Shown here piece after piece: positions 23,470 through 32,234 of a DNA stretch of 51,295 nucleotides. The notes below the pieces were generated by a model, which did not search any database, was not told where the DNA came from, and saw only the letters and a list, made by a program, of their open reading frames with translations. The stretch comes from a virus, in IMG/VR virus record IMGVR_UViG_3300011113_000590, positions 1 through 51,295 of that record; one strand, 5' to 3'. The translations under genes and the position numbers were made by a program. How positions within the stretch are numbered: position 1 is the stretch's first letter; each line of letters starts with the position of its first letter.

Positions 23470-24161
23470 TGGCAAACCTTAGACTACGACTAACTCAAAC
23501 TATTAAAACAGTTGTGACCCAAGCCAGTTTTCGCCACATACCAGACATAAACTCACTTGAGACAAAGGAATTAGAAAGCCACGGTTTTTACAAGGGTTTT
23601 CAATGCCCTCACAATCATTACATTCGTGATATAGAAAATCACTGGTGCTATCACTGCGTTGAAAAAATTCTTTCAAACAATTGTGGATTTAATATAAATT
23701 TTATTCATGATGATTACAAAGTTAAATACCTACAACTTTGGAAACGCATCTTGCCAAGGGACTGGGAAGACTGTTGGACTCTTACATCTCAAGGCAAGGC
23801 TAATACCAAAAGAGTTTGCTTTCCTTCCTACCGATCTTTTTATAGTCACCAAAAATCAGAAAACGTATCCTTGCATAAAGTTCTTTATCAATGCGCCTGG
23901 GGGGACGTTGGCAATCTTACTGTGACACGATCTTGCGGTAATCAAGAATGTCTCAATCCTTTGCATTTAGTTTCCAGTTGGAATCGCAAAACACCGCCTG
24001 CGTCTATTTCACCATTTTATACAGAATTTGAAGCAGAGCAACTTATGTTATTTGGTAAAACAAAATTACGTAATAACATTCAAGCTCTTATTCTTAAAGA
24101 TATAAAACCTACAATTGCACATCCACTAGATGTAGCTGAAAATCCGGAGTACAATAATTAA
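23469..24161 (+). CDS. Zinc-binding His-Me finger/HNH-like protein
   Basis: The 230 residues hold a first Cys/His cluster (CPHNHYIRD, then WCYHC; about residues 46-66) and, at about 155-165, RSCGNQECLNPLHLVS. The latter is the zinc-binding loop of His-Me finger homing endonucleases (CGN..C.NP.HL). The preceding LHKVLYQCAWGDVG fits the same fold. It is probably a nuclease or a derived DNA-binding protein. It is coupled to the preceding nuclease-like gene, and the pair sits right after the repeat-rich non-coding region. Confidence 0.65.
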   Translation: MANLRLRLTQTIKTVVTQASFRHIPDINSLETKELESHGFYKGFQCPHNHYIRDIENHWCYHCVEKILSNNCGFNINFIHDDYKVKYLQLWKRILPRDWEDCWTLTSQGKANTKRVCFPSYRSFYSHQKSENVSLHKVLYQCAWGDVGNLTVTRSCGNQECLNPLHLVSSWNRKTPPASISPFYTEFEAEQLMLFGKTKLRNNIQALILKDIKPTIAHPLDVAENPEYNN

Positions 24162-24175
24162 AACAATAACTATAA

Positions 24176-25096
24176 ATGAGTAGAATATCCCCATCTCAGC
24201 GTCAACGTACTCAAAAAAATCCCTTGGTTTTGGGTCCGTTTAGTCAAACTGCTTTACGGGAACTTACTGGTACTTTAGGGCCTTTGAACCAGGTGGTAGG
24301 TAGGGTTGATACTAATCAATACTCTAATGGTGGACATGGCGGTGGTACATATAATCATTGGTTTCAAATTAATGTAACAGCACCTTGTTGGATAATCACC
24401 AAAAAAGGTGGGCCTCGTCCTAACTATATTCAAGTATCTGCTTATGATTTAAACCTTGCGCCTATTCAAGGGAGGATGATATTTCAAGGAGATAGTGCCA
24501 GTGATTATTTTGGTCTTTCTACTCAGCACTACCCTTACAATGACCATGTAATGGGTGCTGCTTCAGATCTATACAACACATCAAATCTAAACAGTATTGG
24601 TAAAGGTAACGATCTGTATTTCCCCTTAGAGCGAGGAAGTTATTTAATCTGTGTATCAAGTACACGCAATGAATTGTTAAATTATACCTTAGCTTTAGTT
24701 GTTGAATTTTCAACAACAGAAATGTTTTTGTTATTAGAAGATTCAGATGGTAGCTTCTTGACAACAGAAACAACAATTGACTTAGAAAATACTATTGTTA
24801 TTGGACCCCTATTTAATAGTAACTATACTATTCCCACAGGTTTCAATGCTTATACTTTTTTGTCTGCTGCTGTAGACCCTGGCTTTTCAGTAACTGTACC
24901 AGAAGGCTCAACCTGGCTAATTAATACTTTAACGGTAGCAGGCGGCGATCTATTTATAATTGAACCTTCTGATACATATGACTATGATTCAGTCCATGAA
25001 CATTCACGCTCAGAATGGTTGACTGCTTGGCGTCGAGAAAGAAGCCCAGAAGATTCACTACCTGCAATTTTTGATTCACTTATAACAAATGTATGA
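24176..25096 (+). CDS. Putative virion structural protein
   Basis: The 306 residues are beta-rich with many Thr/Ser/Gly/Tyr and Asn, such as GGHGGGTYNHWFQINVTAPC and LERGSYLICVSS. They resemble adhesin, fibre or baseplate-type proteins rather than enzymes. The C-terminus is charged and helical (RSEWLTAWRRERSPED). It starts 14 nt after the HNH-like gene and overlaps the next gene by 4 nt. No named family recognised. Confidence 0.55.
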   Translation: MSRISPSQRQRTQKNPLVLGPFSQTALRELTGTLGPLNQVVGRVDTNQYSNGGHGGGTYNHWFQINVTAPCWIITKKGGPRPNYIQVSAYDLNLAPIQGRMIFQGDSASDYFGLSTQHYPYNDHVMGAASDLYNTSNLNSIGKGNDLYFPLERGSYLICVSSTRNELLNYTLALVVEFSTTEMFLLLEDSDGSFLTTETTIDLENTIVIGPLFNSNYTIPTGFNAYTFLSAAVDPGFSVTVPEGSTWLINTLTVAGGDLFIIEPSDTYDYDSVHEHSRSEWLTAWRRERSPEDSLPAIFDSLITNV

Positions 25097-25542
25097 AACA
25101 TAAAGTCAAAACAATCACAACAAGTCAAGGAGTATGCAAGGTTAGGCTTATGCCCTGGTTACAGATTAATAAAAATTATGTTTGGTTATTTTCATTTGGG
25201 TGTGGTAAAAGCAAGCGTCAACTCAATGATTGGTTAAACAAAAGACCCAATAAAAGAGCAAAAAAATTATCTAATCAACTATCTGGTATTTCCGGATTAT
25301 TGCCCCATGGTTTTGCCATACGTCAATTACGGACATGGATCCAAGAATTAAAAGAGGGTGATAGTATATTTTTTGCCTGTGAATCTAAAGAAAAACTAAA
25401 ACAATTTGACGCTTACGCCAAGTGGTTTACTCGGCATGAAGCAAAAAATTGGTATATAAATGAAGAGTTTTTATTGTTTCAATATATTAAACCACCATAC
25501 ACCACCCAGAACTTGGACCATCCACCAGCCAGCGAGGATTAA
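25093..25542 (+). CDS. Hypothetical basic protein
   Basis: The 149 residues are basic with two helical Lys/Arg-rich regions (RQLNDWLNKRPNKRAKKL) and a patterned C-terminal part (GDSIFFACESKEKLKQFDAY, WYINEEFLLFQYI). ATGA-type coupling joins it to the preceding gene. It converges with the minus-strand lysin gene and overlaps it by 56 nt. Not recognised. Confidence 0.6.
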   Translation: MKHKVKTITTSQGVCKVRLMPWLQINKNYVWLFSFGCGKSKRQLNDWLNKRPNKRAKKLSNQLSGISGLLPHGFAIRQLRTWIQELKEGDSIFFACESKEKLKQFDAYAKWFTRHEAKNWYINEEFLLFQYIKPPYTTQNLDHPPASED

Positions 25543-26584
25543 AATTTTTATAGCTGTAATGCAACTTGGCTCCATTTTGACTTATATATTCACCAGTAAT
25601 TAAATCGCATTCTCCCCACGGATCGTTAACCCAGTAGCCGCTAGAATCATACCCGATAATACAAAGCCAATGCCCACTGCCAGACGGTGCGCTAGCTAAG
25701 CCGTGATGCAAAAATCCTACTGGTACAGGTTTGTTTGCATCAATTTGTTTTTTAATTAACTCAGGTGTTCCTTTAGTGTAGAACTTTGCCTCTAATCCAA
25801 AATGAAATAAAGTTTTTAATTGTGCAGTACTATCAGTGCTATCACCATAGGTAAAGACTACTCTTACGTAGTCGTCATCACCTTTAATGGCTGTAGGTTT
25901 GAGATATTTTAACATCATAGCGCAACTTGAACTAAAACAAGTTCTACTTGCATCACGATAATTATCTCGTTGACTCATATAAATAACAGGTAACGGATTT
26001 TGCTTAAGTACATTATTCTCTGGTACCTTAAGCTTGCTATCCATTACTTGAATAAGCTTTGCAGGATAGTTAAGATCAGTAGCGTATCCTTCTGTTTTAA
26101 GTTGATTAGCTGCCGCGTTACGGTTAGGTGCATTATTAACACCTTTATAAGTTTTATAGTTTTTATACCAGCGGTCAACTAAATATTTAACAGATGTTTT
26201 TAGGTCGGGAAAATCAATAAAACCATCTGTAATAGTGACCCAGGTTCCATCAATATATTCTTTAGTTTCAAGATTTGAACCTTCTCCTTTCTGTCCAAAA
26301 TAATTATTTTTTCCTGATGGACTAGATCCCCAAGCTGATTCCAAGGCCCATTGTGCAGCTACTAATTCAGGAAATTTTGCACCTGTATCTTTAGCTGCCG
26401 CATAAACACCTTCCCAAGTATTGCTGTATGTTCTAGTTGGCGCTTCTGTTGCGCGGTACTTTTTGCTAAATTCTTCCAGGGTTGCTGGCTCTACTTTTTG
26501 TTGAAGCCAATTCCACGCTTCCTTTTGATGCTTTAATTCTTTGTAGAATTCAGCAGCTTCGTATAATTTAATAGACATAATCAA
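25487..26584 (-). CDS. Two-domain muralytic enzyme: GH73 glucosaminidase plus C39-like peptidase
   Basis: Residues about 50-185 match FlgJ-type GH73 glucosaminidases: FPELVAAQWALESAWGSS with catalytic Glu E82, then GKNNYFGQKG and a FPDLKTSVKYLVDRW block. Residues about 200-365 match C39-like papain-fold peptidases: MSQRDNYRDASRTC (C216), GHWLCIIGYD (H305) and VNDPWG. The protein can cut both glycan and peptide parts of peptidoglycan, acting as lysin or virion-borne entry enzyme. Start could be the third residue Met. It overlaps the upstream gene by 4 nt. Confidence 0.85.
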   Translation of the reverse strand: MIMSIKLYEAAEFYKELKHQKEAWNWLQQKVEPATLEEFSKKYRATEAPTRTYSNTWEGVYAAAKDTGAKFPELVAAQWALESAWGSSPSGKNNYFGQKGEGSNLETKEYIDGTWVTITDGFIDFPDLKTSVKYLVDRWYKNYKTYKGVNNAPNRNAAANQLKTEGYATDLNYPAKLIQVMDSKLKVPENNVLKQNPLPVIYMSQRDNYRDASRTCFSSSCAMMLKYLKPTAIKGDDDYVRVVFTYGDSTDSTAQLKTLFHFGLEAKFYTKGTPELIKKQIDANKPVPVGFLHHGLASAPSGSGHWLCIIGYDSSGYWVNDPWGECDLITGEYISQNGAKLHYSYKNFNPRWLVDGPSSGWCMVV

Positions 26585-27177
26585 TTAAATACAACAGAAT
26601 CAACAGCTGAGTCACTGCTGCCTGTCAGAGTATTGTTGACAATGCCAGCGACACTTGTGATACCATCAAAAATAATAGTATCAGAGGAAGAGCCATTCAC
26701 TAAATCTTCTGATTGGGGTGGATTTAATTGTGGCCAAATAAAATATTCACCTCCAGTTACGTAAGCAGCAAGTTCATCTGTGCTTGTAGTAGACTTGATC
26801 TTTGTTATTTTTTCATTGCAACTTATACGAATACGTTGTCTCCAATTTTTTAAGTTGGTGTCTGCAGGGGTGCCGTTATCAATTTGACGTACCAGTTGCC
26901 AATCACTGGGAGACAACAAAGTATTTGCAGTAGTAGCCGTTTGCCCTGTCCATTGCTCAACCAATTGCGTATGGTCTTTAGGAATTAAATTACCTTCTGC
27001 GTCATAACCCCAATAAAAACGCTGATCATAAGAACGAGGATCAGGAACTTCCGTGATTCCAATAGCAGCCCGTTCTTCAGATGTTGATAATCGAATCCAA
27101 TTTGCCGGATAACATGTACCGTCTGGCGTTGAAAACGGTGAATCTGGGCTAAGGGGCTGGCCGTTTAAAAGAAACAT
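26581..27177 (-). CDS. Tail-fibre-associated protein, DUF4376-like region
   Basis: The 198 residues begin MFLLNGQPLSPDSPFSTPDG and continue CYPANWIRLSTSEERAAIGI, a block often met in phage tail-fibre-assembly or fibre-tip proteins. WRQRIRISCNEKITKIK and Ser/Thr-rich beta C-terminal residues follow. It lies between fibre genes and the lysin. The role, chaperone or minor virion protein, is inferred. Confidence 0.62.
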   Translation of the reverse strand: MFLLNGQPLSPDSPFSTPDGTCYPANWIRLSTSEERAAIGITEVPDPRSYDQRFYWGYDAEGNLIPKDHTQLVEQWTGQTATTANTLLSPSDWQLVRQIDNGTPADTNLKNWRQRIRISCNEKITKIKSTTSTDELAAYVTGGEYFIWPQLNPPQSEDLVNGSSSDTIIFDGITSVAGIVNNTLTGSSDSAVDSVVFN

Positions 27178-27207
27178 GTGCTTAATTTTACCTTTGTTTA
27201 TTATACG

Positions 27208-27405
27208 TCATTTAAAAGTTGTTTTCTGAACCAGAGGGGCTATCCTGTAATTATCGTTCCAGTGTCTTATTACACCTGCAACAATAAACAAATTAGTTAA
27301 TAAATAACTAAAAAAAATTACAGTGCGGATAAAAGATACTAAATCTGCCTCTTTGTCACAAGAGGAAGACTTTTCTCCTAGTGCTTTACACCAAAGTCGC
27401 CACAT
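27208..27405 (-). CDS. Small membrane protein, possible holin-like lysis partner
   Basis: The 65 residues have a short polar N-terminus with Cys (MWRLWCKALGEKSSSCDKEA), one long hydrophobic helix at about residues 24-46 (SFIRTVIFFSYLLTNLFIVA) and a polar end. The KEAD-xxxFIRT-xx pattern before the helix recalls small cyanophage membrane proteins found near lysis genes. Its start codon lies within a duplicated repeat block. Confidence 0.58.
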   Translation of the reverse strand: MWRLWCKALGEKSSSCDKEADLVSFIRTVIFFSYLLTNLFIVAGVIRHWNDNYRIAPLVQKTTFK

Positions 27406-27471
27406 AAGTCACCACATAATTAGAAGAGGTTCAAAAGTCGCCACATAAGTCGCCACATAATTAGAAAGGGC
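27394..27471. repeat. Duplicated 12-nt repeat block around a gene start
   Basis: Four copies of AAGTCGCCACATAA (one has A for G) start at 27394, 27406, 27435 and 27447. They form two pairs with 12-nt spacing; each pair is followed by TTAGAA. A unit of about 37 nt is thus duplicated with a 4-nt spacer. On the minus strand each copy reads TTATGTGGCGACTT, that is, the start MWRL of the small membrane protein. Confidence 0.75.
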
Positions 27472-27668
27472 AATTATCGGTCACTGAGGTTCTCCACAAT
27501 CAACTGAACTACCGAGGATTTTTCGGTGGTTCCAAGGACACCATACCACTGGGTGAAGACGTGTGCAAGCGATGGAGAAGACGTGTCCACAGAATTGAAA
27601 ATGGAGACCAGGTTTTTAGGGGCGTTCTCAAACTTTCGGGCGAGAAACGTTTAATGCAGTTAACCTAG
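27465..27668 (+). pseudogene. Orphan open frame without a start, possible gene remnant
   Basis: A frame stays open for 67 codons from just after TAG 27462-27464 to TAG 27666-27668 with no ATG/GTG/TTG near its beginning. Its translation is protein-like and basic (NQLNYRGFFGGSKD, then CKRWRRRVHRIENG). It could be the tail of a broken plus-strand gene between two minus-strand genes. Chance openness is not excluded. The interval also holds AGACGTGTCCAC twice (27579-27590 and 27686-27697). Confidence 0.22.
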
Positions 27669-27700
27669 CTGCACCCCAGCATCGTAGACGTGTCCACTAC

Positions 27701-30466
27701 TCACCTAGCGCGGGCGTAAGCGAAAGGTGATTCGGCCCAAGCGCAGTAGATGTATGTTTGCCCAGAGGAATTAGCTCCTGTGCCTGTGTTTCTCATTTTG
27801 AAGCCGTTGGACAAGAAATCAAATGCCGCATAAGTTGTTTCTGCGTTGGAAGTATTTGCAAAAAGTTCTTTGCTTGCAACGTTGTATGTGTCGCGGGAAG
27901 CGTCATACATTTCCCAGTATTCTGCGAAACTAGATGATTTGACAATAATAAACTTAGGTCTAAATCCGGTATAAACAAACGGCCCATCTGTACTGCCATT
28001 GCCGGTGTAACTGCCGAAAGAAGAGTACCCGGTTACGGGGGCGAAGCAATATGCAACTTGCGATCCATTGTTCGGCCCTGCTGATGTGTAGGTTTGCCCA
28101 AAGACAGTGCTATTTACGGGGCTCCAGTAATTGGAAAGAGTGCCGGCTGCACCTGTTGTATTCAAGCTAAGGTACGAACTGACGCCTAGGCTTGAATGAT
28201 AAATATACCAATCATTTGCGGAACCTCTGTTTTTGGTAATTATTAAAGCAGGTGCAACGCCTAGACCGTGCCCAAATGTTGAGTTAGCAGTTCCCGTTCC
28301 CGTATAGGTAACAATCGAGAACCCCGCACTGGCATTAGCCCTCACCTGACTAGTGATGGAGCCTTGTGTGTTGGTGACTGTTGATGAGCCGGCGTCCCAA
28401 GTCCAGGCGACATTAGTAGTGCTAGATGCGTTGACGCCACTTAATGAGCCGAGGCTAAAGCCATTGGAATTAAATGCTGTAAGGCCCGTAGAAATAGATT
28501 GCTCAGCATCTGTGCCATCCGAATACAGCACTGAGGATGTGCCGCGAATGACATCGTATAAATAGTGAGCCTGAGCAGAACTACGACGCTTCAGCCACAC
28601 AAAATCTGGATTGAAATTTAATCCAGTGATGGTTTGGTTGCTGCCAGTACCGCTATACAGCACAACATCCATCACCGTATTAGGCTTGGCGACTACTGGG
28701 GCGGGCAGGTTGGTATCGCACAGCGCCTTGAATCCGCTGGGTGCGGTGTAGGCGAAGGGGCGTTGGCCGAAGTTCAATGCAAAGGTAGCCGCTGCCCCTC
28801 CAGTGTCATCACATGCAGCGGGGAAGAAAGTTCCAGATATACCGCTAAATGCTTGCCCTTGACTAATACCGTTCTTGTAAAAAGTAAGCGTGCCGGCATC
28901 TAAGTCTAAGGCAACACCGATAATGTCGCCAGTGGTATAACTGGCGCCGTAAGTGGTCTGGGTGCTGTTATTAACCTTTTTGCCGTCGTAGCCGTAGTAC
29001 GAGTAACTATTGGATGAATTTCCAATAAAGGCAGATACAGGGGTAGCCGCGTCAACAATGCCAACCGCTATATTCGCTCCTACTCCAGTTTTTGCAGCTT
29101 CAAAATACCATTTACCACTAGAGACACCAATGGTTCCGCGGCAGGCTCCATAGTCAGATGCGCTGGTTGAGGCTTCTAGATTCCCGTTTGACAACGACGC
29201 TCCAGGACCGAGAATCAACGGGTTAAGCGTGCAATAATTCCCCCGCACCTCCCCACCAGCGCCTGTATCGGTGCCGTAAGAAGTCGGGGTGTCTACGAGG
29301 CTGTCGTTGCCCAGTCCAACAATTGCTTTGTCGGTGAGAATAACACCGTCAATCTCAATCGCAGAGACACAAATACCATCATTTCCCGTTGAGCCACCAG
29401 CGGTGGCGCTTAACGAGGTAAGCGTAGCTGGATAACTTGGCAAAGTTATCGTTCGCCAAGACAGGGTTTGATCAGTGACATTAACCGATGTTGAGTTCGC
29501 TGTTAGTGTATTAGTTCTTCCAGATCCGTCATTAAAGGCCATCACCCTTATGGAACTGCTTACGGTTATTGTGGGAGAAGGAGTTAGCGTCCAGGTTCCT
29601 CCGTATATTCTTAGTGCATCTAGGTTTGAAGTGCTTCCGTCAAACATGTCAGCGATAGAGCCACTATAAATAGTCCCCGTGTTAGAAACGTAAGGGATAT
29701 ATCTACCTGTTCCTGTTGTTACCGAAACGTTATTCGGCGTCCAGTTATTGCCGTTGCCAGAAGTGTCCTTCCCTAGTGTGGTGGCGGTGTTGTTGCTGTT
29801 GTCGGAGAACGTCAGTTTAAAACCATTTGTTCCGTAACTTCCCGAATAAGCCTTAGGAATCAGTTGCCCAGTAGTGGCACTGACTTCTGTGAAGCTGGAT
29901 GGTGTTAGAGCTTGGCCGTCGATGAAAAATGGGTCGGCAATGTAGCCGTCAAAATAAAAATCAGTGTTATTAACGCGCCTTCCTATATTGTGTTCTACTG
30001 TTCTGTTGATTCCATAATCTGCATTTAGAGTAGGCGCTGTGTATGTAGAAGCCACCTGCCGAGTACCGTTTACATACAGGATCATGCGGTCGGCTGAGGT
30101 CGCGTTTGTGGAGTCAAACGCAAACACAACATGGTACCAAGCGGAAACATCTCGAAATACCGCAGTACTAGTGTAAAGGTTGGCTGTTTCAACGCCAAAC
30201 ATAAATTGGTCAGAGTTAAACCAAAACTGCGCAGTTGTGGAGTCTGAATTACCTTGACATGACATCAACATACGGTTGCCGCCTAGCGCACTTCTCTTTA
30301 CCCACCCCGCCCAAGTCCACGTCCTCCTGTTACCCGCTGATGCAGGCGTCCGGGACAAGAAGGCACTGTCACTACTATTGAACCTGAGCGAACGTTCTAT
30401 CTGAACTGGGCTAGCAACAGCAGCAGCAGCTAAGAGAAACGGATTGATGTTTGCTGGGATGCTCAT
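27701..30466 (-). CDS. Tail fibre/adhesin with LamG and SPRY domains
   Basis: The 921 residues carry a LamG/concanavalin-like domain (about 25-215; RSLRFNSSDSAFLSRTP, WTWAGWVKR, WYHVVFAFDS, IGRRVNNTDFYFDGYIAD) and a SPRY-like domain (about 440-580; GKWYFEAAKTGVG, DIIGVALDLDAGTLTFYKNG). The remainder (about 600-920) holds repeats with FNPDFVWLKRRS, VAPALIITKNRG and FRPKFIIVKSS. This order is common in marine and freshwater phage receptor-binding proteins. GC content is higher than in the neighbours, suggesting acquisition. It probably binds host surface glycans. Confidence 0.86.
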   Translation of the reverse strand: MSIPANINPFLLAAAAVASPVQIERSLRFNSSDSAFLSRTPASAGNRRTWTWAGWVKRSALGGNRMLMSCQGNSDSTTAQFWFNSDQFMFGVETANLYTSTAVFRDVSAWYHVVFAFDSTNATSADRMILYVNGTRQVASTYTAPTLNADYGINRTVEHNIGRRVNNTDFYFDGYIADPFFIDGQALTPSSFTEVSATTGQLIPKAYSGSYGTNGFKLTFSDNSNNTATTLGKDTSGNGNNWTPNNVSVTTGTGRYIPYVSNTGTIYSGSIADMFDGSTSNLDALRIYGGTWTLTPSPTITVSSSIRVMAFNDGSGRTNTLTANSTSVNVTDQTLSWRTITLPSYPATLTSLSATAGGSTGNDGICVSAIEIDGVILTDKAIVGLGNDSLVDTPTSYGTDTGAGGEVRGNYCTLNPLILGPGASLSNGNLEASTSASDYGACRGTIGVSSGKWYFEAAKTGVGANIAVGIVDAATPVSAFIGNSSNSYSYYGYDGKKVNNSTQTTYGASYTTGDIIGVALDLDAGTLTFYKNGISQGQAFSGISGTFFPAACDDTGGAAATFALNFGQRPFAYTAPSGFKALCDTNLPAPVVAKPNTVMDVVLYSGTGSNQTITGLNFNPDFVWLKRRSSAQAHYLYDVIRGTSSVLYSDGTDAEQSISTGLTAFNSNGFSLGSLSGVNASSTTNVAWTWDAGSSTVTNTQGSITSQVRANASAGFSIVTYTGTGTANSTFGHGLGVAPALIITKNRGSANDWYIYHSSLGVSSYLSLNTTGAAGTLSNYWSPVNSTVFGQTYTSAGPNNGSQVAYCFAPVTGYSSFGSYTGNGSTDGPFVYTGFRPKFIIVKSSSFAEYWEMYDASRDTYNVASKELFANTSNAETTYAAFDFLSNGFKMRNTGTGANSSGQTYIYCAWAESPFAYARAR

Positions 30467-30499
30467 CTAATCAACCTGGAAAAAATCGGTAATTTAAAA

Positions 30500-31345
30500 T
30501 TATGCTTTTACGTCTGGCACCAGCCTGTAAGCAACACTTGTTGAATTCTTTGCATAGTATACAAGAATGTCAACAGCTCCACTGGTCGCAGTAAGAGATG
30601 GTGTGCTGCCTGAACCACCGGGATAATGCCAGTATGAACCATATCCAGCAGTGTTGCCAGAACTTCCTTGAATAATTGTAATACACCCAGCTTGACCAGA
30701 AATAATATTGGCTGGATTTTGAAATACTGTGTTTCCGGTTAATGTGACTTGAAAATTATTGCTTAAGCTAAAATCAGCAGAAATGCCAGTGGCATAAGTA
30801 AGAGTACTGATACCACCACGCTGTCCACCACTATAAGTTTGTCCTGTACTGCTTAGGGCTGCGTATCCGGAAATACCCCCACTGATTGTTACGGCATTGA
30901 GTTGAGTAAAGTTCCCAGTTGCACCAGTAATTGTGGCACCAGAAACCGTAGTCGTGCCTACAATTGTTATGCCTGTAATGCTAGTTGCTTGAACAGCAGT
31001 ACCTGTAATAGTGGCACCTGATACAGTTGTTGTCCCTACAACTGTTATGCCTGTAATGCTGGTTGCTTGTACTGCTGTGCCGGTAATTGTGGCACCAGAA
31101 ATACTTGTTGTATAAACGCCGACGGCACCGGTGATTGTTTGAAAATTTGCAGTTATACCAGAAGTAGTGACCCCAGTTAGATTTGTAAAACTTCCGTAAT
31201 TACCTTTAACTGTGTTACCAGAAATGGTTCCTGTGACAGTTAAACTACCAGAGGTAGAGGATACAAGACCGGAAACTGTAATATTTTGATCAGCGCCACC
31301 ATTGGTAAATACAATGTTATCAACTTTGATTGTGCCGTATGCCAT
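30500..31345 (-). CDS. Repeat-containing tail fibre protein
   Basis: The 281 residues consist of Thr/Gly/Val/Ile-rich repeats (VQATSITGITVVGTTTVSGA recurs; period 26 residues, 78 nt, e.g. DNA copies at 30957 and 31035) followed by a non-repeat C-terminal head (about 180-281). Such repeats form beta-helical or triple-stranded fibre shafts. It shares the repeat style with the gene at 31389-32192, indicating duplication, and lies upstream of the LamG fibre in the same transcript. Confidence 0.75.
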   Translation of the reverse strand: MAYGTIKVDNIVFTNGGADQNITVSGLVSSTSGSLTVTGTISGNTVKGNYGSFTNLTGVTTSGITANFQTITGAVGVYTTSISGATITGTAVQATSITGITVVGTTTVSGATITGTAVQATSITGITIVGTTTVSGATITGATGNFTQLNAVTISGGISGYAALSSTGQTYSGGQRGGISTLTYATGISADFSLSNNFQVTLTGNTVFQNPANIISGQAGCITIIQGSSGNTAGYGSYWHYPGGSGSTPSLTATSGAVDILVYYAKNSTSVAYRLVPDVKA

Positions 31346-31388
31346 GGTAAATCCTTTTCTTTTATTTTACTGTAGGAACAATACTTTG

Positions 31389-32192
31389 CTATGGAAGAAT
31401 TATCAAAGGCCCTTGGATAATAAATCCAGTTGTATTACCAGAAACGACACCTGAGCAAACAAGAGCCGGAGTTGCACCTGACGGTGTTGTAATAGCAATT
31501 GTACCACCAGTAACAGATGTAAATTGACCCGTATTTCCAGTGACAGTTGTTCCCGAAATTGTAACAAAATTGCCTGTGGTACCTGTAACAGTTGTACCAG
31601 TTACTGTCGTAAATCCTGCAGTACCACCAGTAACAGATGTAAATTGACCCGTATTTCCAGTAATTGTAGCGCCTAAAACAGACGTTGTTCCTACAATTGT
31701 TGCTCCTGTAATATTTGCTGCTTGAACAGATGTTCCAGTAATTGTTTCACTTGATATTTGAGTTGTGAATACACCAGATATAAAATTAGCGGTAATACCG
31801 GTAACGGTTGTACCTGAAAGAGTTATAAAATTAGCTGTTAGACCAGTTACTGTTTGTCCGCTAATAGTGCCTGTTACGCTAATGCCTGATCCAAAGTAAC
31901 CACTACCATAAACAAAAAGATCACCAGAAATTACAGAGTTAGGAAAAACAATATTACCAAAAATACCAGTTGCTGCTGTAATTGTTTTTTGTACATTCAA
32001 AGACCCGTTTATGGTTCCACCCGAAGTGGTAACGTAATAAACTTTTAAGTATTCATTAAAACCTGAAATAGTAAGTTTTTTATTTTTTAACGTAGGGTCA
32101 ACTTCATAGACATGCACCAAGGTAAACAGATCTTGTTCTACTATCTGATTACCTTCTATAAGTGGTAGTTCGGATATTCTTCGATTAGCCAT
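31389..32192 (-). CDS. Repeat-containing tail fibre protein with virion-anchor N-terminus
   Basis: AAGGA-type ribosome sites precede the neighbours in this operon. The first 50 residues (NRRISELPLIEGNQIVEQD, LFTLVHVYEVD, KKLTISGFNEYL) form a conserved phage fibre N-terminal anchor. The rest is Thr/Gly/Ile shaft repeats (GNTGQFTSVTGGT, TTVTGTTGNFVTISG). A 41-nt stretch is identical at 31501-31541 and 31621-31661. It probably forms the upper fibre, with the next gene the distal part. Confidence 0.75.
   Translation of the reverse strand: MANRRISELPLIEGNQIVEQDLFTLVHVYEVDPTLKNKKLTISGFNEYLKVYYVTTSGGTINGSLNVQKTITAATGIFGNIVFPNSVISGDLFVYGSGYFGSGISVTGTISGQTVTGLTANFITLSGTTVTGITANFISGVFTTQISSETITGTSVQAANITGATIVGTTSVLGATITGNTGQFTSVTGGTAGFTTVTGTTVTGTTGNFVTISGTTVTGNTGQFTSVTGGTIAITTPSGATPALVCSGVVSGNTTGFIIQGPLIILP
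31501..31661. repeat. 41-nt direct repeat with 120-nt period in a fibre gene
   Basis: Bases 31501-31541 and 31621-31661 are identical. The exact match inside an otherwise diverged repeat array suggests a recent duplication or gene conversion and a site for length change in the fibre shaft. Confidence 0.8.
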
Positions 32193-32234
32193 TAAATAAA
32201 CAACAAATTCCCCTGCTAAGATTATAGGTCCTTT

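Noticed and set aside
27394-27471. CRISPR-like repeat pair
   Set aside because: Repeat spacing is 12 nt within and 4 nt between units, with no variable spacers; it is a simple duplication.
28353-29669. Plus-strand frames inside the LamG/SPRY fibre gene
   Set aside because: They lie antisense to a clear structural gene with strong domain signals and have no ribosome sites.
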